From: Rhynochetos jubatus
Lineage: Eukaryota; Chordata; Aves; Eurypygiformes; Rhynochetidae
Assembly: GCA_027574665.1 (NCBI GenBank)
Contig: CM050677.1
Location: forward strand, 744,001 to 808,000
Length of the DNA: 64,000 nt
Direction of reading: 5' to 3'
Shown here one piece after another: positions 19,501-43,041 of this stretch; positions within the stretch are counted from its first letter, which is position 1; each line of letters opens with the position of its first letter. A model generated the notes under the pieces. That model was not told the DNA's origin. It was given only the letters and a program-made list of their open reading frames with translations, and searched no databases. The position numbers were made by a program, and so were the translations under genes.

Positions 19501-22015
19501 TCACGTGCAGGTGTCCAGCCTGTCCATGTACTGCTGCAGCGCCTGCAGCCGGGCGTCGATCTCAGCCAGCTCAGCCGAGGGCTCCTCGTAGTAGTTCTCT
19601 GGGGGGGTGGGGGCAGGGGAAAATGGGTTAAAAAAGGCCTGAATTGGAACAGGCAGCACCCTGAAAGTGGAGGGGGTGGAGGGGGGGCTCACCTTTACCA
19701 GGGCGCTTGCCGGCAGCACTGCCCACGGGCGGCTTGTGGCCAGCAGCTGGACGAGGGGCCTGGGGGTGGCAGGCAGAGGTGGGGGTGGCATCAGCAGGGG
19801 GTGTGCCCGCTTTGGGGGTGCAGGGAGGACCCCCAGGCAGAGGCGGGTGGGGGGTTGGGGGGGTCCCAGGCATCTGGGCAGCCACTCACCGCGCCGGGGC
19901 CGTTGCAGGATGAGGTGCTGAGGGGTCTCCGGGTGCGGGTTACCCTCCTGCCCCTGTCCAGAGAGGGGGAGCAGAGCTTAAGGGGTGCCCAGGGTGTCTC
20001 AGGGTGCTCCCACACCCCCTCCCCACAGCCCGGCAGTTACCTGGGGGGCAGCGGCTCTGAGCGCTCATCGGCTTCACTGCCGGAGCTCACCACCGAACAC
20101 CGGCTCCGCTTGCTTTCGGCTGCGAGGAAAAATGGGGGTGGGGGACGGCAGAGCTCAGGGAAGCAGCCCCAGCACCCAGTGGGTGCCCCCCGCCCACCCC
20201 TCGCACTCCCCACTCACCCGAGGAGCTGCGCCCACGGCTCCTCACCGGGCTGGGGCTGCCGAAAGCCACCCCGTGCCGCTGGCTGCACCCAAGGGAGACA
20301 GTGGTGAGGGGGGGGCCTGAAGGGGGGTCCCCCTGAGCACCGGGGAAGGGAGGGGACAGGGATGGTGACAGCCCTGGTGTCACCGCTTACGTTCTGAGCT
20401 CGGACTCCTTCTGCCGGCGCTGCCGGGCCCTGACGAAGGCAGTGGGGTCGAAGCGTGGGGGGCGGGGGCCTGGCAGGGAGGGCAGGAGGGTGTCAGGGTG
20501 GGGGCGAAGCTTGTGTGCGTGTCCCCCCCCCCGCCCTCCACGCGTTACCCCAAGTGTCCCCCACCTGTGGGTGACGGGGACCGCAGCGGAGGGCGGCCCT
20601 GGCTGCCAGCGCGGCTCCCCCGGGACAGCGAGCGCGGGGGGCACGTCCGGGTGCTGGGGGAGGAACGTCGCTCCTGGGGCCGGGGGGCCGGGCCGGTGGG
20701 CGTCTGGAGGCTGCCAAGGGGAGCAGCGCTGTCAGCGGGGGGCCGAGGGACACCCCACCCTCATGGCAGGGCCCCCCCCGTGACCCCCAGCCCAGCCTCA
20801 CCCCCTCTTGCAGGATGCCAGTTCGGCCGTCAGGCTCTGCACCCGCAGCTGCAGCCTCCGCTCCGACGCCTTCGCCTCCGCCAGCTGTGAGGAGGGGGCA
20901 AAGGTTGGCCGCGGTGCCGGCACCCCCGCTGGCCGCCCCCGACCGCCGGGTGGCCCACCTCGGCGGTCAGCCGCCGGTGCTCACGCTGGTGCCGGGCCTT
21001 CTCCCGCAGCAGCTCGTCCTCCAAGCGCCGCGCGGCGCGACGCCCCACTGGCTCCCGCCGCAGCGCCGCCTCCGCCGCCCGCTTCTCCTCCAGCGCCCGC
21101 TGCAGCCTGGCGGGGTTAAGGGGGGGGAGTCAGGGGGGTCCCCCCTCGCTCTGACCGCGAGGCGGGGGCCCCCCGAATGCCGCTCACTCGTCCCGCAGGC
21201 GCTGGATCTCGGCGTCCCGGTGATCCTCCCCGCGCGGAGCCCGGAGCAGCGCCAGCTCCTCTCTCAGCTCCTGCACCAGCCTGAGCAGCGCGGCGGGCTC
21301 CAGCCTCCCCGCGTAGGGCAGCGGGAGCGGGTAGTGGATCCTGGCGGGGGGACGGGACACACGCATGGGCAGGGGGTGACGGCGGCGTCCCCCCGCCCCG
21401 CATCCCCCTGCCCCGCGTCCCTCCCCCGTCACCTGTCGAACTCGACGGAGTAGACGAGGATGAGGTAGCGCCTGGTGCTGAGGGGGGAAGCGGCAGAAGG
21501 GGGGGGCCGGGCGATCGCTCCCGCCTTCCGGCTGCGCAGGGCCTCCAGGTCGGCGTAGGTGAGGAGCTCCAAGCTGACGGAGTCGCTGCTCTGCCGAAGG
21601 GAAAAGCGGGGAGGGAAGGGGGGGGGGCTCGGTGGGAGCCCCCCCCGGAACGCCGCGGGGCGGGGGCAGCGGAACCGGCCTCACCCGCGTCAGCGCCGAC
21701 TCCAGCATGCTGCAGAAAATGCCAAACTGCTTGAAATTCCCCGTTTTGTGGGTCAGGTCCTCGATGACTGCGGGGCAGGGAGGGCGCCTCAGCCTCTGGG
21801 TGGCTGGTAGTGGGGGGGTCCCCTAACCCCACCACCCCCCAGGACTCACAGGCGGCGTCGAACTCGCCCCTCCACCGCTCCGCGGTGAGGTGGGCCTCCA
21901 CCTCCAGCTCCAGCGTCGCGCGGGCGAGGGTCAGCCGCACCGTGTGCCCCCCGCGCCGGAAGGCGCACTCGGCCTGCAGGTACCGCCGCTCCCCCATGGC
22001 GCCGGAGGGGGGCAT
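19501..22015 (-). CDS. CCDC61: CCDC61, centrosomal coiled-coil protein (VFL3 homologue)
   Basis: CCDC61 is a SAS6/XRCC4-fold protein of basal bodies and centrosomes that binds microtubules and helps position basal feet and the spindle. Thirteen coding exons read in phase: 21850-22015, 21685-21767, 21433-21590, 21188-21340, 20959-21106, 20802-20884, 20565-20710, 20391-20469, 20218-20282, 20041-20119, 19890-19953, 19693-19759, 19501-19598; 462 residues. The head domain includes LELEVEAHLTAERWRGEFDA, FIEDLTHKTGNFKQF and RYLILVYSVEFDRIHYPLPL. A coiled coil follows (LVQELREELALL, LEEKRAAEAALRRE), then a basic Ser/Pro/Arg linker and the conserved end AEIDARLQALQQYMDRLD. A noncoding exon ends at 22418 (GGACG/GTGAGTG). 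ATG at 22015 follows a CCGTAG acceptor; ATG at 21997 (MGERR) is an alternative start. Confidence 0.94.
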
Positions 22016-22417
22016 CTACGGGGGGAGGGGGCACCGCTGGGAGCCAGGGGGGCACCCCCAGGAGATGGGGGGGGGGGGGGCACCCCCCGGGAAAGGGGAC
22101 CCAGGGCCGAGGAGCTGTGGGGTGGTGGGTGCGTGAGGGAGCGGAATGGCTGGGGGGGGGTCACAGGTTTTGGAGGGGAGCGGCGGGGGGGTCACAGAAC
22201 CGGGGGGACACCCCAGGCCTTGCGGGGGGAGGGAGCGGGGGGCTGATGGGGGGGAGCCAGGGCTTGATGGGCTGCTTAGGGGGCACTGGGGGGCGGGGGC
22301 TGCTCCGCGGGCAGCGGGGCTGTTCAGGGGGCTGATACGGGGAAGGCCCGGCCGTGGGGGGGGCGGGGGGGGGCAGGCCCGAGCACACCCCGAGGGACCC
22401 CGGCCCCGGTCACTCAC

Positions 22418-23333
22418 CGTCCACCGCGTTTCTCCGTCGCTCAAACAACAGCCCCACCCCCTGCAGCCATGTCCCCGCCCTATTGGCCGGTCTCGTCCCG
22501 CCTCGCGGCTTCATTGGCTTGTGCCGCCGCCAGTCAGTTCACCCCCCGCCTCCCTCCAGGCGGCCGTTAGCCGCATCACGCCCCCCCCCCCGGCAGCCCT
22601 TCAGCCTCGCGCTGCTATTGGCTGTCAGTCGGAACCCTCCTCCCAGGCTCCGCCAGCCATTGGTGGGTACTGCTGTCAGTCCCCTGGGAAGGGGAGGAGC
22701 GCTCCTCGCCTGTGGCGCCCCCTGCTGGGAACGAGCCGCGAGCAAGACCGCGGCGCTGGACAGGCCCCGCCCCCTCCCACCGCCAGGGGCCACGCCCCGC
22801 TCCATTTCCCCGGAGGGGGGCGGGGCCTCGTGGGGGCGGGGCCGAGAGGGGCGGGGCCGCAGCTGCCCCTCGAACCACTGTGGTTACCTGGGGAGGGGGG
22901 ATGGACCCCCTGCCCCCCCCAGCACCCTGGTGTCCCCGGCAGGAATTAGGGACTTTGTTTAGCTTTCTGCTTCGCCTCCCACCGGGGGGGCGGGGCGGGG
23001 GGGCCGGGCCCGGGGGTGCCGGTGTGCAGGGTCTGGGGGTGCCGTGCCCGGGGGTGCCGTGCCCGGGGGTGCCGGTGCGCAGGGCCCCGGCGTTGCGGTG
23101 GTCAGGGTCCGGGGGTGCCGGGCCCGGGGTGGCGGCGGGCAGGACCCGGGAGTGCCGGTGCGCAGGGTCCGGGGGTGCCGGGCCCGGGGGTGCTCCTGTG
23201 CGCCCCGAGGTGCCGCCGCGCAGCGCGCCGGGACTGTGGCCGGGATCTGCGCATGCGCCGCCCGCGCTTCCCGTCGCCGTTTGTCCCTGCGCGGCCGCCG
23301 TTGAGGAGGCTCGTGCGCATGCGCGGGGCCGGC
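22418..23333. promoter_or_regulatory. Bidirectional CpG-island promoter of CCDC61 and POLR2I
   Basis: The two genes are head to head. ATTGG (reversed CCAAT) boxes lie near 22482, 22513, 22617 and 22661 in the CCDC61 half. In the POLR2I half, TGCGCATGCGCC at 23248-23259 and TGCGCATGCGC at 23314-23324 are NRF1 palindromes, 75 and 10 bases above the POLR2I ATG. Between them, 22980-23220 is a GGGGGTGCCGGGCCC minisatellite. A few CACGCCCC / GGGGCGGGGCC Sp1-type boxes fall at 22740-22860. Start sites are not resolved. Confidence 0.65.
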
Positions 23334-26089
<2,756 letters not shown>

Positions 26090-27300
26090 CGGCGCCCGGA
26101 ACGCGCTCGGACCCTAAAATCGCCCCAGATCGTGGCCGTCTCCCCTAAACCTGCCCCCACACGGCAGCCCCTGCGCCCCCCCATCCCAGATCCGTGCCCC
26201 CCGTACCCGCCAGGGTGGCGTTTCAGGGGCAACAATGGTTATTTTTGGCAGTTCGATGTGTCGGTGGCTCTGTGGGGTGGAGGGGGTGCGGCTCCGTGGG
26301 GGGAGCAGTGCCGTGGGGGAGGCTTTGGGGTGCGCCTGGCTGTGGGGGGGTGCTGTCTCCGTGCACAGATGTCACAGCCGTGGGGCCCAAATCACGTGAT
26401 GGCTCCCAAATTCCATCCCCAGTACCTCAAAACGCCCCAGTGGGCCCCAAATTGCAGCTGCGGCCCCCTGGTTGTCACCAGTAGGCCCCAGATCGCATCC
26501 CTGGTACCCCAAAATGCCCCACTGGGCCCCAGATTTCACCCGTGGGGCCCCAGAGTGTCTCCATGGGCCCTGAACTGCAGCCACCAGGCCCCACGTTTTC
26601 CCCACCGGGCACCACATTGTGTCCCAGTTACCCCAAAATGCCCCCACGGGGCTCAGATTTCAGCCGTGGGGCCCTGCATTGCACCCCACTTACTCCAGAA
26701 CATCTCTGTGGGCCCCAGACTGCAGGTCTGGAGCCCCAGGTCACATCCCTGCACCCCCAAAGTGACCCCCAGGGCCCTGAACTGCAGCTGCGGGGCCATA
26801 AATTACCCCCAGCGGATCCCAGGTTGTAACCCCGGTGCCCCAGGCTGCCCCCCAGTGCCCCACGTCACCCCACAGCAGCCCCAAATGCCCCCACCAGGCT
26901 GTAACTCGCCCCGCTGGACCCCAGTTTGCATCCCCAGTGCCCCCAGTTGTCGTCCTGGTGCTCTGATTGGCACCAGATTGCCCTCCGGGTACCCCAAATC
27001 ACCCCCCATCCCCCCAGATCGACCCCATTGTGTCTCGGGTCGCTGTGCCCAGCCTTGGCCTGCCCAGCCTGTCCTTCCTCTCCACTCCACATCGCCTGGT
27101 TGGGCCCCGAATCGCCCCCCCCGGGTATCCTGAGCCACCCTCCAGCCACCCCACGTCTCCTGACTGAACCCCAAATCGCCGCCTGGTGCGGCGGGGGCTG
27201 CCGGGGGCTCCCAGGCGTCCCGCGGCCCCATGAAAACCCCGCGGGTCCCGGTGAGGTTGGCGGGGGCCGAATTCCCCGAGCCCAAACCCCCTCACTTCGG
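26090..27300. other. Spacer between POLR2I and WDR62 3' ends, degenerate repeat
   Basis: After the POLR2I stop there is about 250 bases of unique sequence. From about 26380 to 27110 a degenerate repeat with GGGCCCCAGATTGCA, CCCCAAAATGCCCC and GGGGCCCTGAACTGCAG elements follows. OVOL3 lies at this place in human, but no C2H2 zinc-finger exon was seen. Confidence 0.6.
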
Positions 27301-27310
27301 TTCAAAGACG

Positions 27311-27316
27311 TTTATT
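27311..27316 (-). terminator. WDR62: WDR62 poly(A) signal
   Basis: TTTATT (AATAAA on the minus strand) about 235 bases below the WDR62 stop codon. Confidence 0.8.
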
Positions 27317-27547
27317 ATCTCAGCAGCCTTTAAAACGGGCCGCGACGGGCGCGTCCACCCCCGGCCGGCGGCGCGGAACGGGGTCAGGGCTGGGAGGGGT
27401 CGTGGCTGCTGGGGCTGGGGTGGGATGAGGTGGAAACCGGGGAAAGATCCACATCCCAGAGCCCTGAGAGCGGTGAGAACTTAGAGAGTTGGCTAATAAA
27501 CCCCAAAAATGTCACCGGGAAGGCGGGCGGCACCCCAGTACCTCACC

Positions 27548-37544
<9,997 letters not shown>

Positions 37545-37916
37545 GGCTCCGGCCGCCGCCGCCGCGCGTTAACGGTTCGAACTGCCCGCGGGAAACCGTC
37601 GTCGCCTTCCCATTGGCCACCGCCCACGCCGCTCACCGCCCCCCTCCCTCTTCTCGCCCAATAGCAGCGCGAAGCCGCGGGGCTAGGCTCCGCCCCCAGG
37701 GCTCCTGCCACTCAACGCCTCGCTCGGCCAATAGCGGCGTGGACAGGCTCCGGCCCCGCCCCCCGCCTCCCGCGGAGCCGGCCTGTCCCGCTGCGGGGCA
37801 GTGCGCATGCGTCTCCGCCGGACTCCGGAGGGGCTGGGGAAGGGCTGAAGCGTTGCTACGGCGACGGCCGTGCGTGCTGACGCAGTGCCGCCGCGTCACG
37901 TGAGCCGGCTGCGGCG
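37545..37916. promoter_or_regulatory. Bidirectional CpG-island promoter of WDR62 and THAP8
   Basis: The start codons are 372 bases apart, head to head. CCAAT boxes appear as CCCATTGGCC (about 37610), GCCCAATAGC (about 37657) and GGCCAATAGC (about 37727). GTGCGCATGCGTC at 37801-37813 is an NRF1-like site, and GTCACGTGAG at about 37895-37904, just above the THAP8 ATG, is an E-box. No TATA box is present. Confidence 0.75.
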
Positions 37917-40411
37917 ATGCCCAAGTACTGCCGCGCCCCGCACTGCCCCAACGCGGCGGGGCAGGCTCGCCCGCCCGCCCGCCGCCTCAGCTTCTACAAG
38001 TCGGTACCGGGCGGGGCTGCTGGGGGGGGGGTGCCCGGGGCTGGGGTGGGTGCCCGGGGCTGAGGTGAGCCCGGGGCTGGGGGGGGGGGGGGGGGGGCTG
38101 GTGCTGAGGTGAGCCCGGGGCTGGGGGGGCCGGTGCTGAGGTGAGCCGGGTGCTGGGTGGGGCCTGGGGCTTTGGGAGGCCTGGGGCCCAGTGCCGGGGT
38201 GAGCCCGGGGCTGGGGGGGCCCGGGGCCCGGGGCTGCTGGGGGGTGGGCCCGGGGCTGGGGGGGGCCCGGTACCGGGGTGAGCCCGGGACTGGGGGTGTC
38301 CAGGGCCCGGTACCGGGGTGGGCCCAGGGCTGGGGGGTGTCCAGGGCCCGGTACCGGGGTGGGCCCAGGGCTGGGGGGTGTCCAGGGCCCGGTACCGGGG
38401 TGGGCCCAGGGCTGGGGGGTGTCCAGGGCCCGGTACCGGGGTGGGCCCAGGGCTGGGGGGGGCCTGGGGCCCGGTACCGAGGAGGGCCCCCCCCGAGGCT
38501 GGGGGTGAGGACCCTGGTGTGGGGGCACCTACGTTGCGGTGGGGCAGCCCAAAACGGGGCTCCCCGTTTGAGGCTCTTGGGGGGGGGGGGGAGACCCCGA
38601 CTCACGCCCCCGTTCCCGCCCCCCCAGGTTCCCGCTGCAGGACGCGGCGCGGCTGAGGCGATGGCTGGCACAGATGCGACGGGAGGACTGGGTGCCCGGC
38701 CGCCACCAGCACCTCTGCAGCGACCACTTCGAGCCCTCCTGCTTCCAGTACCGCTGGGGCGTGCGCTACCTGCGCCCCGACGCCGTCCCCACCATCTTCC
38801 CCTGCGCCCCCCCGGTGAGTCTGCCCCCCCCGAGCCCGCCCCCCAGCCAGCAGAGCCCCTGGGAGCACCTGGAACCGTTTAACACCCCCCCCAGAGGGGG
38901 ATGAGAACGTCTGGGGGCTCCCCCAGACCCCTCTGGAAGGGTCCGGAAGCTTCCGAGGGGGAAGGGTCCCCTGAAACGGTCCTGGAGCTCCCCGGAGGGG
39001 GTATGGGGGGGTTCTCAAAGCTGCTGGGAGGGGTCTGGAATGCTCCGGCAGCTCCCTCGGAAGGGGTTGGAAGCTGGGGGGGGGGGTCCCAGGGGGATCT
39101 GAAGCTCCACACAGGGCTGTCGACGCTCCCTGGAAGGGTCTGGCAGGGCCCCGGGATGGGGGTGGTCACTCGGAGGGGGGGCATCTGTTCCCGGAGCGGG
39201 GGTGAAACTGCCCCCGCTGCTCGGCCCTGCTTGGCAGGATCGCCCCGAGGACCTCCAGAAATGGGGATTCGGGGCTTTCCCTGCAGAAACGGGAGAGCCC
39301 CGGCACGCCCCTGGGCACCCCCCAGCCTGAGCGGCCGCCCCCGGCGAGCGGCATGGAGCCGGTGACACCGGGACGGCCACCCGTCACCCCGGAGCCCAAG
39401 ACCCCGGAGCCCGGCTTGGCCGCGGCAGCGCCGCTCCCAGGCTCCCTCGGCCCGGTGGAGCCGGGGGACAGCACTGAGGGGCTTCCCGCCGCCGTCCCGC
39501 TGCCGCCACCCCCGGAGCCCCCACGCGTGGCACCGATGACGGCCGCCGTCCTGTCCTCCGCCCTGACGCTTCCCGTCGCCCCCACCGTGCCCAGGGCGGC
39601 GCCGCCGGCGCGGCTGCGGGAGCTGAGCACCCCGGAACTCGCCCGCGTGGCGCTGGGGCTGCAGCGGAAGGTGAAGGTGCTGCAGCAGCGGCACCGGCGG
39701 CACCGCGCCCGCCTGGAGGCCATGGAGGGGCTGGTGGAGCAGCTGCGCCGCGAGAACCTGCTCTCCGAGGAGAGGCTCAGGCTGGTGGGTGACAGCGGGG
39801 ACGCTGGCGGGTGACACCAGGGATGCTGGTGGGCGACATGAGGGCGGGTGACAGCTGGGACGTGGCCGGGTGACACAGGTGGCAGGTGACAGCAGGGACG
39901 CGGACGGGTGACACCGGGGATGCTGGCGACGCGGGTGGCAGGTGACAGTGGGAGTGCTGGTGGGCGACGCGGGTGGCGGGTGACAGTGGGGACACTGGTG
40001 GGCAACACTGGTGGTGAGTGACACCAGGGACGTGGGCGGCGTGGGTGGCGGGTGACAGTGGGGACGCTGGCGGGTGACAGTGGAGATGCTGGTGGGCAAC
40101 GCGGGTGACAGTGGGAATGCTGGCGGGTGACACCAGGGCGTGACACCGTTCCCCGCCGGACGCTGCCGGTGTGAACGCCGGGGTTCCGGGGAGAGGACAG
40201 TCGCCCCGTGGTGTGTCCCTGAGTTGGTGACTCCCCCGTGACCCCTCTGTCCCTGTCACCCCCCTTCCAGGCCTGCCTGCAGCCGGGGCCGGTGACACCG
40301 GATCCCGACGGAGCCGTCACCATCATCTGCCGGGAGGAGGAGGCGGCGTTGGTGTACGCGGTGTCACCGCCCGCGGGGACGGGCTGCGGCCTCGGCCTGC
40401 AGCAGCTGTGA
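37917..40411 (+). CDS. THAP8: THAP8, THAP-domain zinc-finger protein
   Basis: Four exons, 37917-37999, 38628-38814, 39287-39784 and 40271-40411, give 302 residues (human about 274). The exon-1 donor is GTCGGT, chosen because it yields the family sequence FYKFPL; the nearby GTACCG would give a mismatch. The N-terminal THAP domain is complete: C5 and C10 in MPKYCRAPHCPN, the HLCSDHFEPSCF zinc ligands, and a C-terminal AVPTIF box. THAP domains bind DNA through a C2CH zinc module related to P-element transposase. A Pro-rich middle follows, then a coiled-coil-like helix (LARVALGLQRKVKVLQQ to LVEQLRRENLLSEERL) and a tail with VTIICREEEAALVYAVSPP, matching the human FTIICGG region. The target genes of THAP8 are not known to me. 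Confidence 0.94.
38010..38500 (+). repeat. THAP8: ~41-bp minisatellite, THAP8 intron 1
   Basis: Nearly identical units of GGGTGGGCCCAGGGCTGG, GGGGTGTCCAGGGCCC and GGTACC, about five perfect copies between 38285 and 38475 preceded by degenerate ones. A 15-base G homopolymer-like run sits near 38080-38096. Confidence 0.93.
39790..40140 (+). repeat. THAP8: GGGTGACAGTGGGGACGCTGG repeat-like tract, THAP8 intron 3
   Basis: Degenerate copies of GCTGGTGGGCGAC and GGGTGACAGTGGGGAC run for about 350 bases. They begin at the exon-3 donor itself (CTG/GTGGGTGACAG), so the donor is the first unit of the array. Confidence 0.85.
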
Positions 40412-40765
40412 CACTGTGGCCCCGGTGCCACTGTCACCGGGACTGGGAACCTGCTGGGACCCTGGGGACAGGGGTGGCCCCTCCCTGGGGACGCTGTGCA
40501 GTGCCTGGGGGTGTCGCCCAGAAACCGGGGGACACCCTGGTTGGGTCACCCTGTGCCACCGCTCCGTCTGTCACCCCCCGGGTGCCCCCTTGTTGGGGGG
40601 GGGTGGGGTTGGGGGTGTGTTGGGCTCAGCTGAGGTGCCCCCCACCCATGGGTGCAGCCCCCCCCGGGGAGGGGACGCTTTATTTTTGTATTTAAGGTTT
40701 ATTTTGTGATACGGGAGGGGGCGGGGGCGGAGTTGGGGACTGGGATGTCCCCCACCCCCGGCTCT

Positions 40766-40771
40766 AATAAA
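40766..40771 (+). terminator. THAP8: THAP8 poly(A) signal
   Basis: AATAAA in GCTCTAATAAAGGACAG, about 355 bases below the stop codon. A TTTATTTTTGTATTTAAGG segment precedes it at 40679-40697. Confidence 0.85.
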
Positions 40772-41475
40772 GGACAGTGGAGGCATGCAGCTGGGGAGTC
40801 GGTGTGTGACACGGGGGCTGCCCCTCGCTGGTGGCCTTGGGGGCATCAGCCTCTCCCGGGGGTGTCCCTGTGTCCCCCCCGCCCCAATCTCCATCCTGTG
40901 GCCAGGGCCAAGCCGTCAGTAGGTTCCAGGGTGAATGGCAGGGAAAGGGGGGACTCCCTTGGGCACAGCCCCTGTGCCCTATGGATGGGAGAGGGGTGTC
41001 CACACCGCTGCTGTAGCTGCCCCCCCAGCCCCTCTACCCTCCTCTAGCTGCTCTCCAGCCTCTGCCATTCCTCCGCATCCCCTATAGACCCTCTCAAGCC
41101 TCGGGGGACACTGCCCCATACAGCCCCCTCCTAGCCCAGCCTGACCCTCTTTAGCCGCAGAGGGCCTTCCCAGAGCTTATAGGGCCCCACAGTCCCCTAT
41201 AGCCCCCACAGCACCTTCCCAGCCCCTACAGGCCATCTCCAGCCATTGCAGCTGCTCCCCATCACCTTTAGCTCCCATGGCCCCCTATAGCCCTGCACCA
41301 GTGCCTATAGAACCCCCATAGCTCGTTTGTGCCAGTATGGCCCCACGGCCACCTGTAGCTGCTCATGAGCCCCTGTAGTCAGCATAGTTCCTATAGCTGC
41401 TCTGCAGCAGCCCCTATAGCCCTCAGGAACCCTATAGCCACTTGCCATCCCCTGTGGTCCCACATAGCCCCTGCA
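40772..41475. other. THAP8-CLIP3 spacer, no gene seen
   Basis: Unique sequence passes at about 41040 into a loose CCCCTATAGCCCC-type repeat that becomes regular at 41480. No exon, RNA gene or transposon was recognised. ALKBH6, next to CLIP3 in human, is not here. Confidence 0.5.
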
Positions 41476-41479
41476 GCTA

Positions 41480-42240
41480 CTCATCACCCCATATGGTCCC
41501 CTGCAGCTGCTCTGCAGCAGCCCCTATAGCCCCCATAGCCCCTGCAGCTGCTCATCATCCCCTGTGGTCCCCTATAGCCCCTATAGCCCCTGCAGCTGCT
41601 CATCATCCCCTGTGGTCCCCTATAGCCCCTATAGCCCCTGCAGCTGCTCATCATCCCCTGTGGTCCCCTATAGCCCCTGCAGCTGCTCATCATCCCCTGT
41701 GGTCCCCTATAGCCCCCATAGCCCCTGCAGCTGCTCATCATCCCCTGTGGTCCCCTATAGCCCCTGCAGCTGCTCATCATCCCCTGTGGTCCCCCATAGC
41801 CCCTGCAGCTGCTCATCATCCCCTGTGGTCCCCTATAGCCCCTATAGCCCCTGCAGCTGCTCATCATCCCCTGTGGTCCCCTATAGCTGCTCTGCAGCAG
41901 CCCCTATAGCCCCCAGGAACCCTATAGCCACTTGCCATCCCCTGTGGTCCCCTATAGCCCCTGCAGCTGCTCATCATCCCCTGTGGTCCCCTATAGCACC
42001 CATAGGCCCTGCAGCTGCTCATCATCCCCTGTGGTCCCCTATAGCCCCTGCAGCTGCTCATCATCCCCTGTGGTCCCCTATAGCCCCCGCAGCTGCTCAT
42101 CATCCCCTGTGGTCCCCTATAGCCCCTGCAGCTGCTCATCATCCCCTGTGGTCCCCTATAGCCCCTATAGCCCCTGCAGCTGCTCATCATCCCCTGTGGT
42201 CCCCTATAGCCCCTGCAGCTGCTCATCACCCCTATCGTCC
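41480..42240 (+). repeat. 39/48-bp minisatellite upstream of CLIP3
   Basis: About 17 copies of a unit CCCCTGCAGCTGCTCATCAT then CCCCTGTGGTCCCCTATAG, with an extra CCCCTATAG (9 bases) in some units. Both 39 and 48 are multiples of three and the unit lacks stops, so open frames run on both strands for 120-240 codons; these are not genes. CAGCTG and CTGCAG palindromes occur in every unit. Confidence 0.95.
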
Positions 42241-42299
42241 CCAACCGTCAGGTCCCGTCGCCCCCAGCCCCGCCCCGCCCCTATAGGCCCCGCCCCGCA

Positions 42300-42392
42300 G
42301 CCCCCCTCGTAGCCCCCCGCCCCCCCCCCCCCCCGGGCGGGCCGCGCATGCGCGCTGCGCCTTGCCCAGCCCGCCGGCCGCGTCCCCAGCAG
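42300..42392 (+). promoter_or_regulatory. CLIP3: CLIP3 promoter and noncoding first exon
   Basis: CGCGCATGCGCG at about 42343-42354 is a perfect NRF1 palindrome in a CpG island, followed by a donor CAGCAG/GTACCG at 42392/42393. The next exon begins at GCCGCCGCCATGACG (43033), which gives a short 5' UTR. The region is flanked by long C and G homopolymers. Confidence 0.6.
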
Positions 42393-42649
42393 GTACCGGG
42401 CGGGGGGGGGGGGGGCCGGGACCGGGGGGGGCCGGGACCGGGGGGACCCCCACCCCATCCACATCCCGGCACCGCCGCCCCCACCCGCGCCCCGGCGCGT
42501 TCCGAGGCTCCGTCGTTTCCCTGTCCCCGGGCCCCGGCCTGTCCCCAGCGCCGCCCCCCCCCGCCACCGCTGCCCCCTCCCCGTACCGCCCGCCCCCGGT
42601 ACCCCCAGCCCCGCGCCCTGGGGCCTCGGACCCATCCGCATCCCGGGCC

Positions 42650-42905
42650 TATCCCAGCATCCCCATCCAGCATCCCAGCATCCCGATCCCAACCTCCCCT
42701 CCTCCCAGCATCCCCATCCAGCATCCCCCATCCGCCCCCCCCAGCATCCCCATCCAGCATCCCAGCATCCCGATCCCAGCCTCCCCTCCTCCCAGCATCC
42801 CCCATCCCCCCATCCCAGTATCCCCATCCAGCATCTCCCAGCATCCCCACCCCAGCCTCCCCCATCCCAGTATCCCCATCCAGCATCCCCCATCTGAGCA
42901 TCCCC
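42650..42905 (+). repeat. CLIP3: CATCCCCATCCAGCATCCC repeat, CLIP3 intron 1
   Basis: Units CAGCATCCCCATCCAG and CAGCATCCCGATCCCA are arrayed for about 250 bases. They contain many CAGCAT near-acceptor motifs but no supported exon. Confidence 0.88.
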
Positions 42906-43041
42906 TATCCCAGCCCCCCACCCCCCCCCTTACCCCCTGGCCCCACCCTGGCCTTGGGAGGGGGGACGCGGTGACATCCCCAAAAGCCGCTGGCCCCAGT
43001 GCGCCCCCATCACCTCGCTCCCCGCCCCCCAGGCCGCCGCC

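Noticed and set aside
26090-27540. OVOL3, expected between POLR2I and WDR62 from human order.
   Set aside because: No C2H2 zinc-finger pattern in any frame; the spacer is a degenerate repeat and 3' UTR.
41442-42312. Possible repetitive secreted protein (CSSSPVVPYSP / AAHHPLWSPIAP).
   Set aside because: The 39/48-base unit is open on both strands and in more than one frame; no splice sites, signal peptide or conservation evidence.
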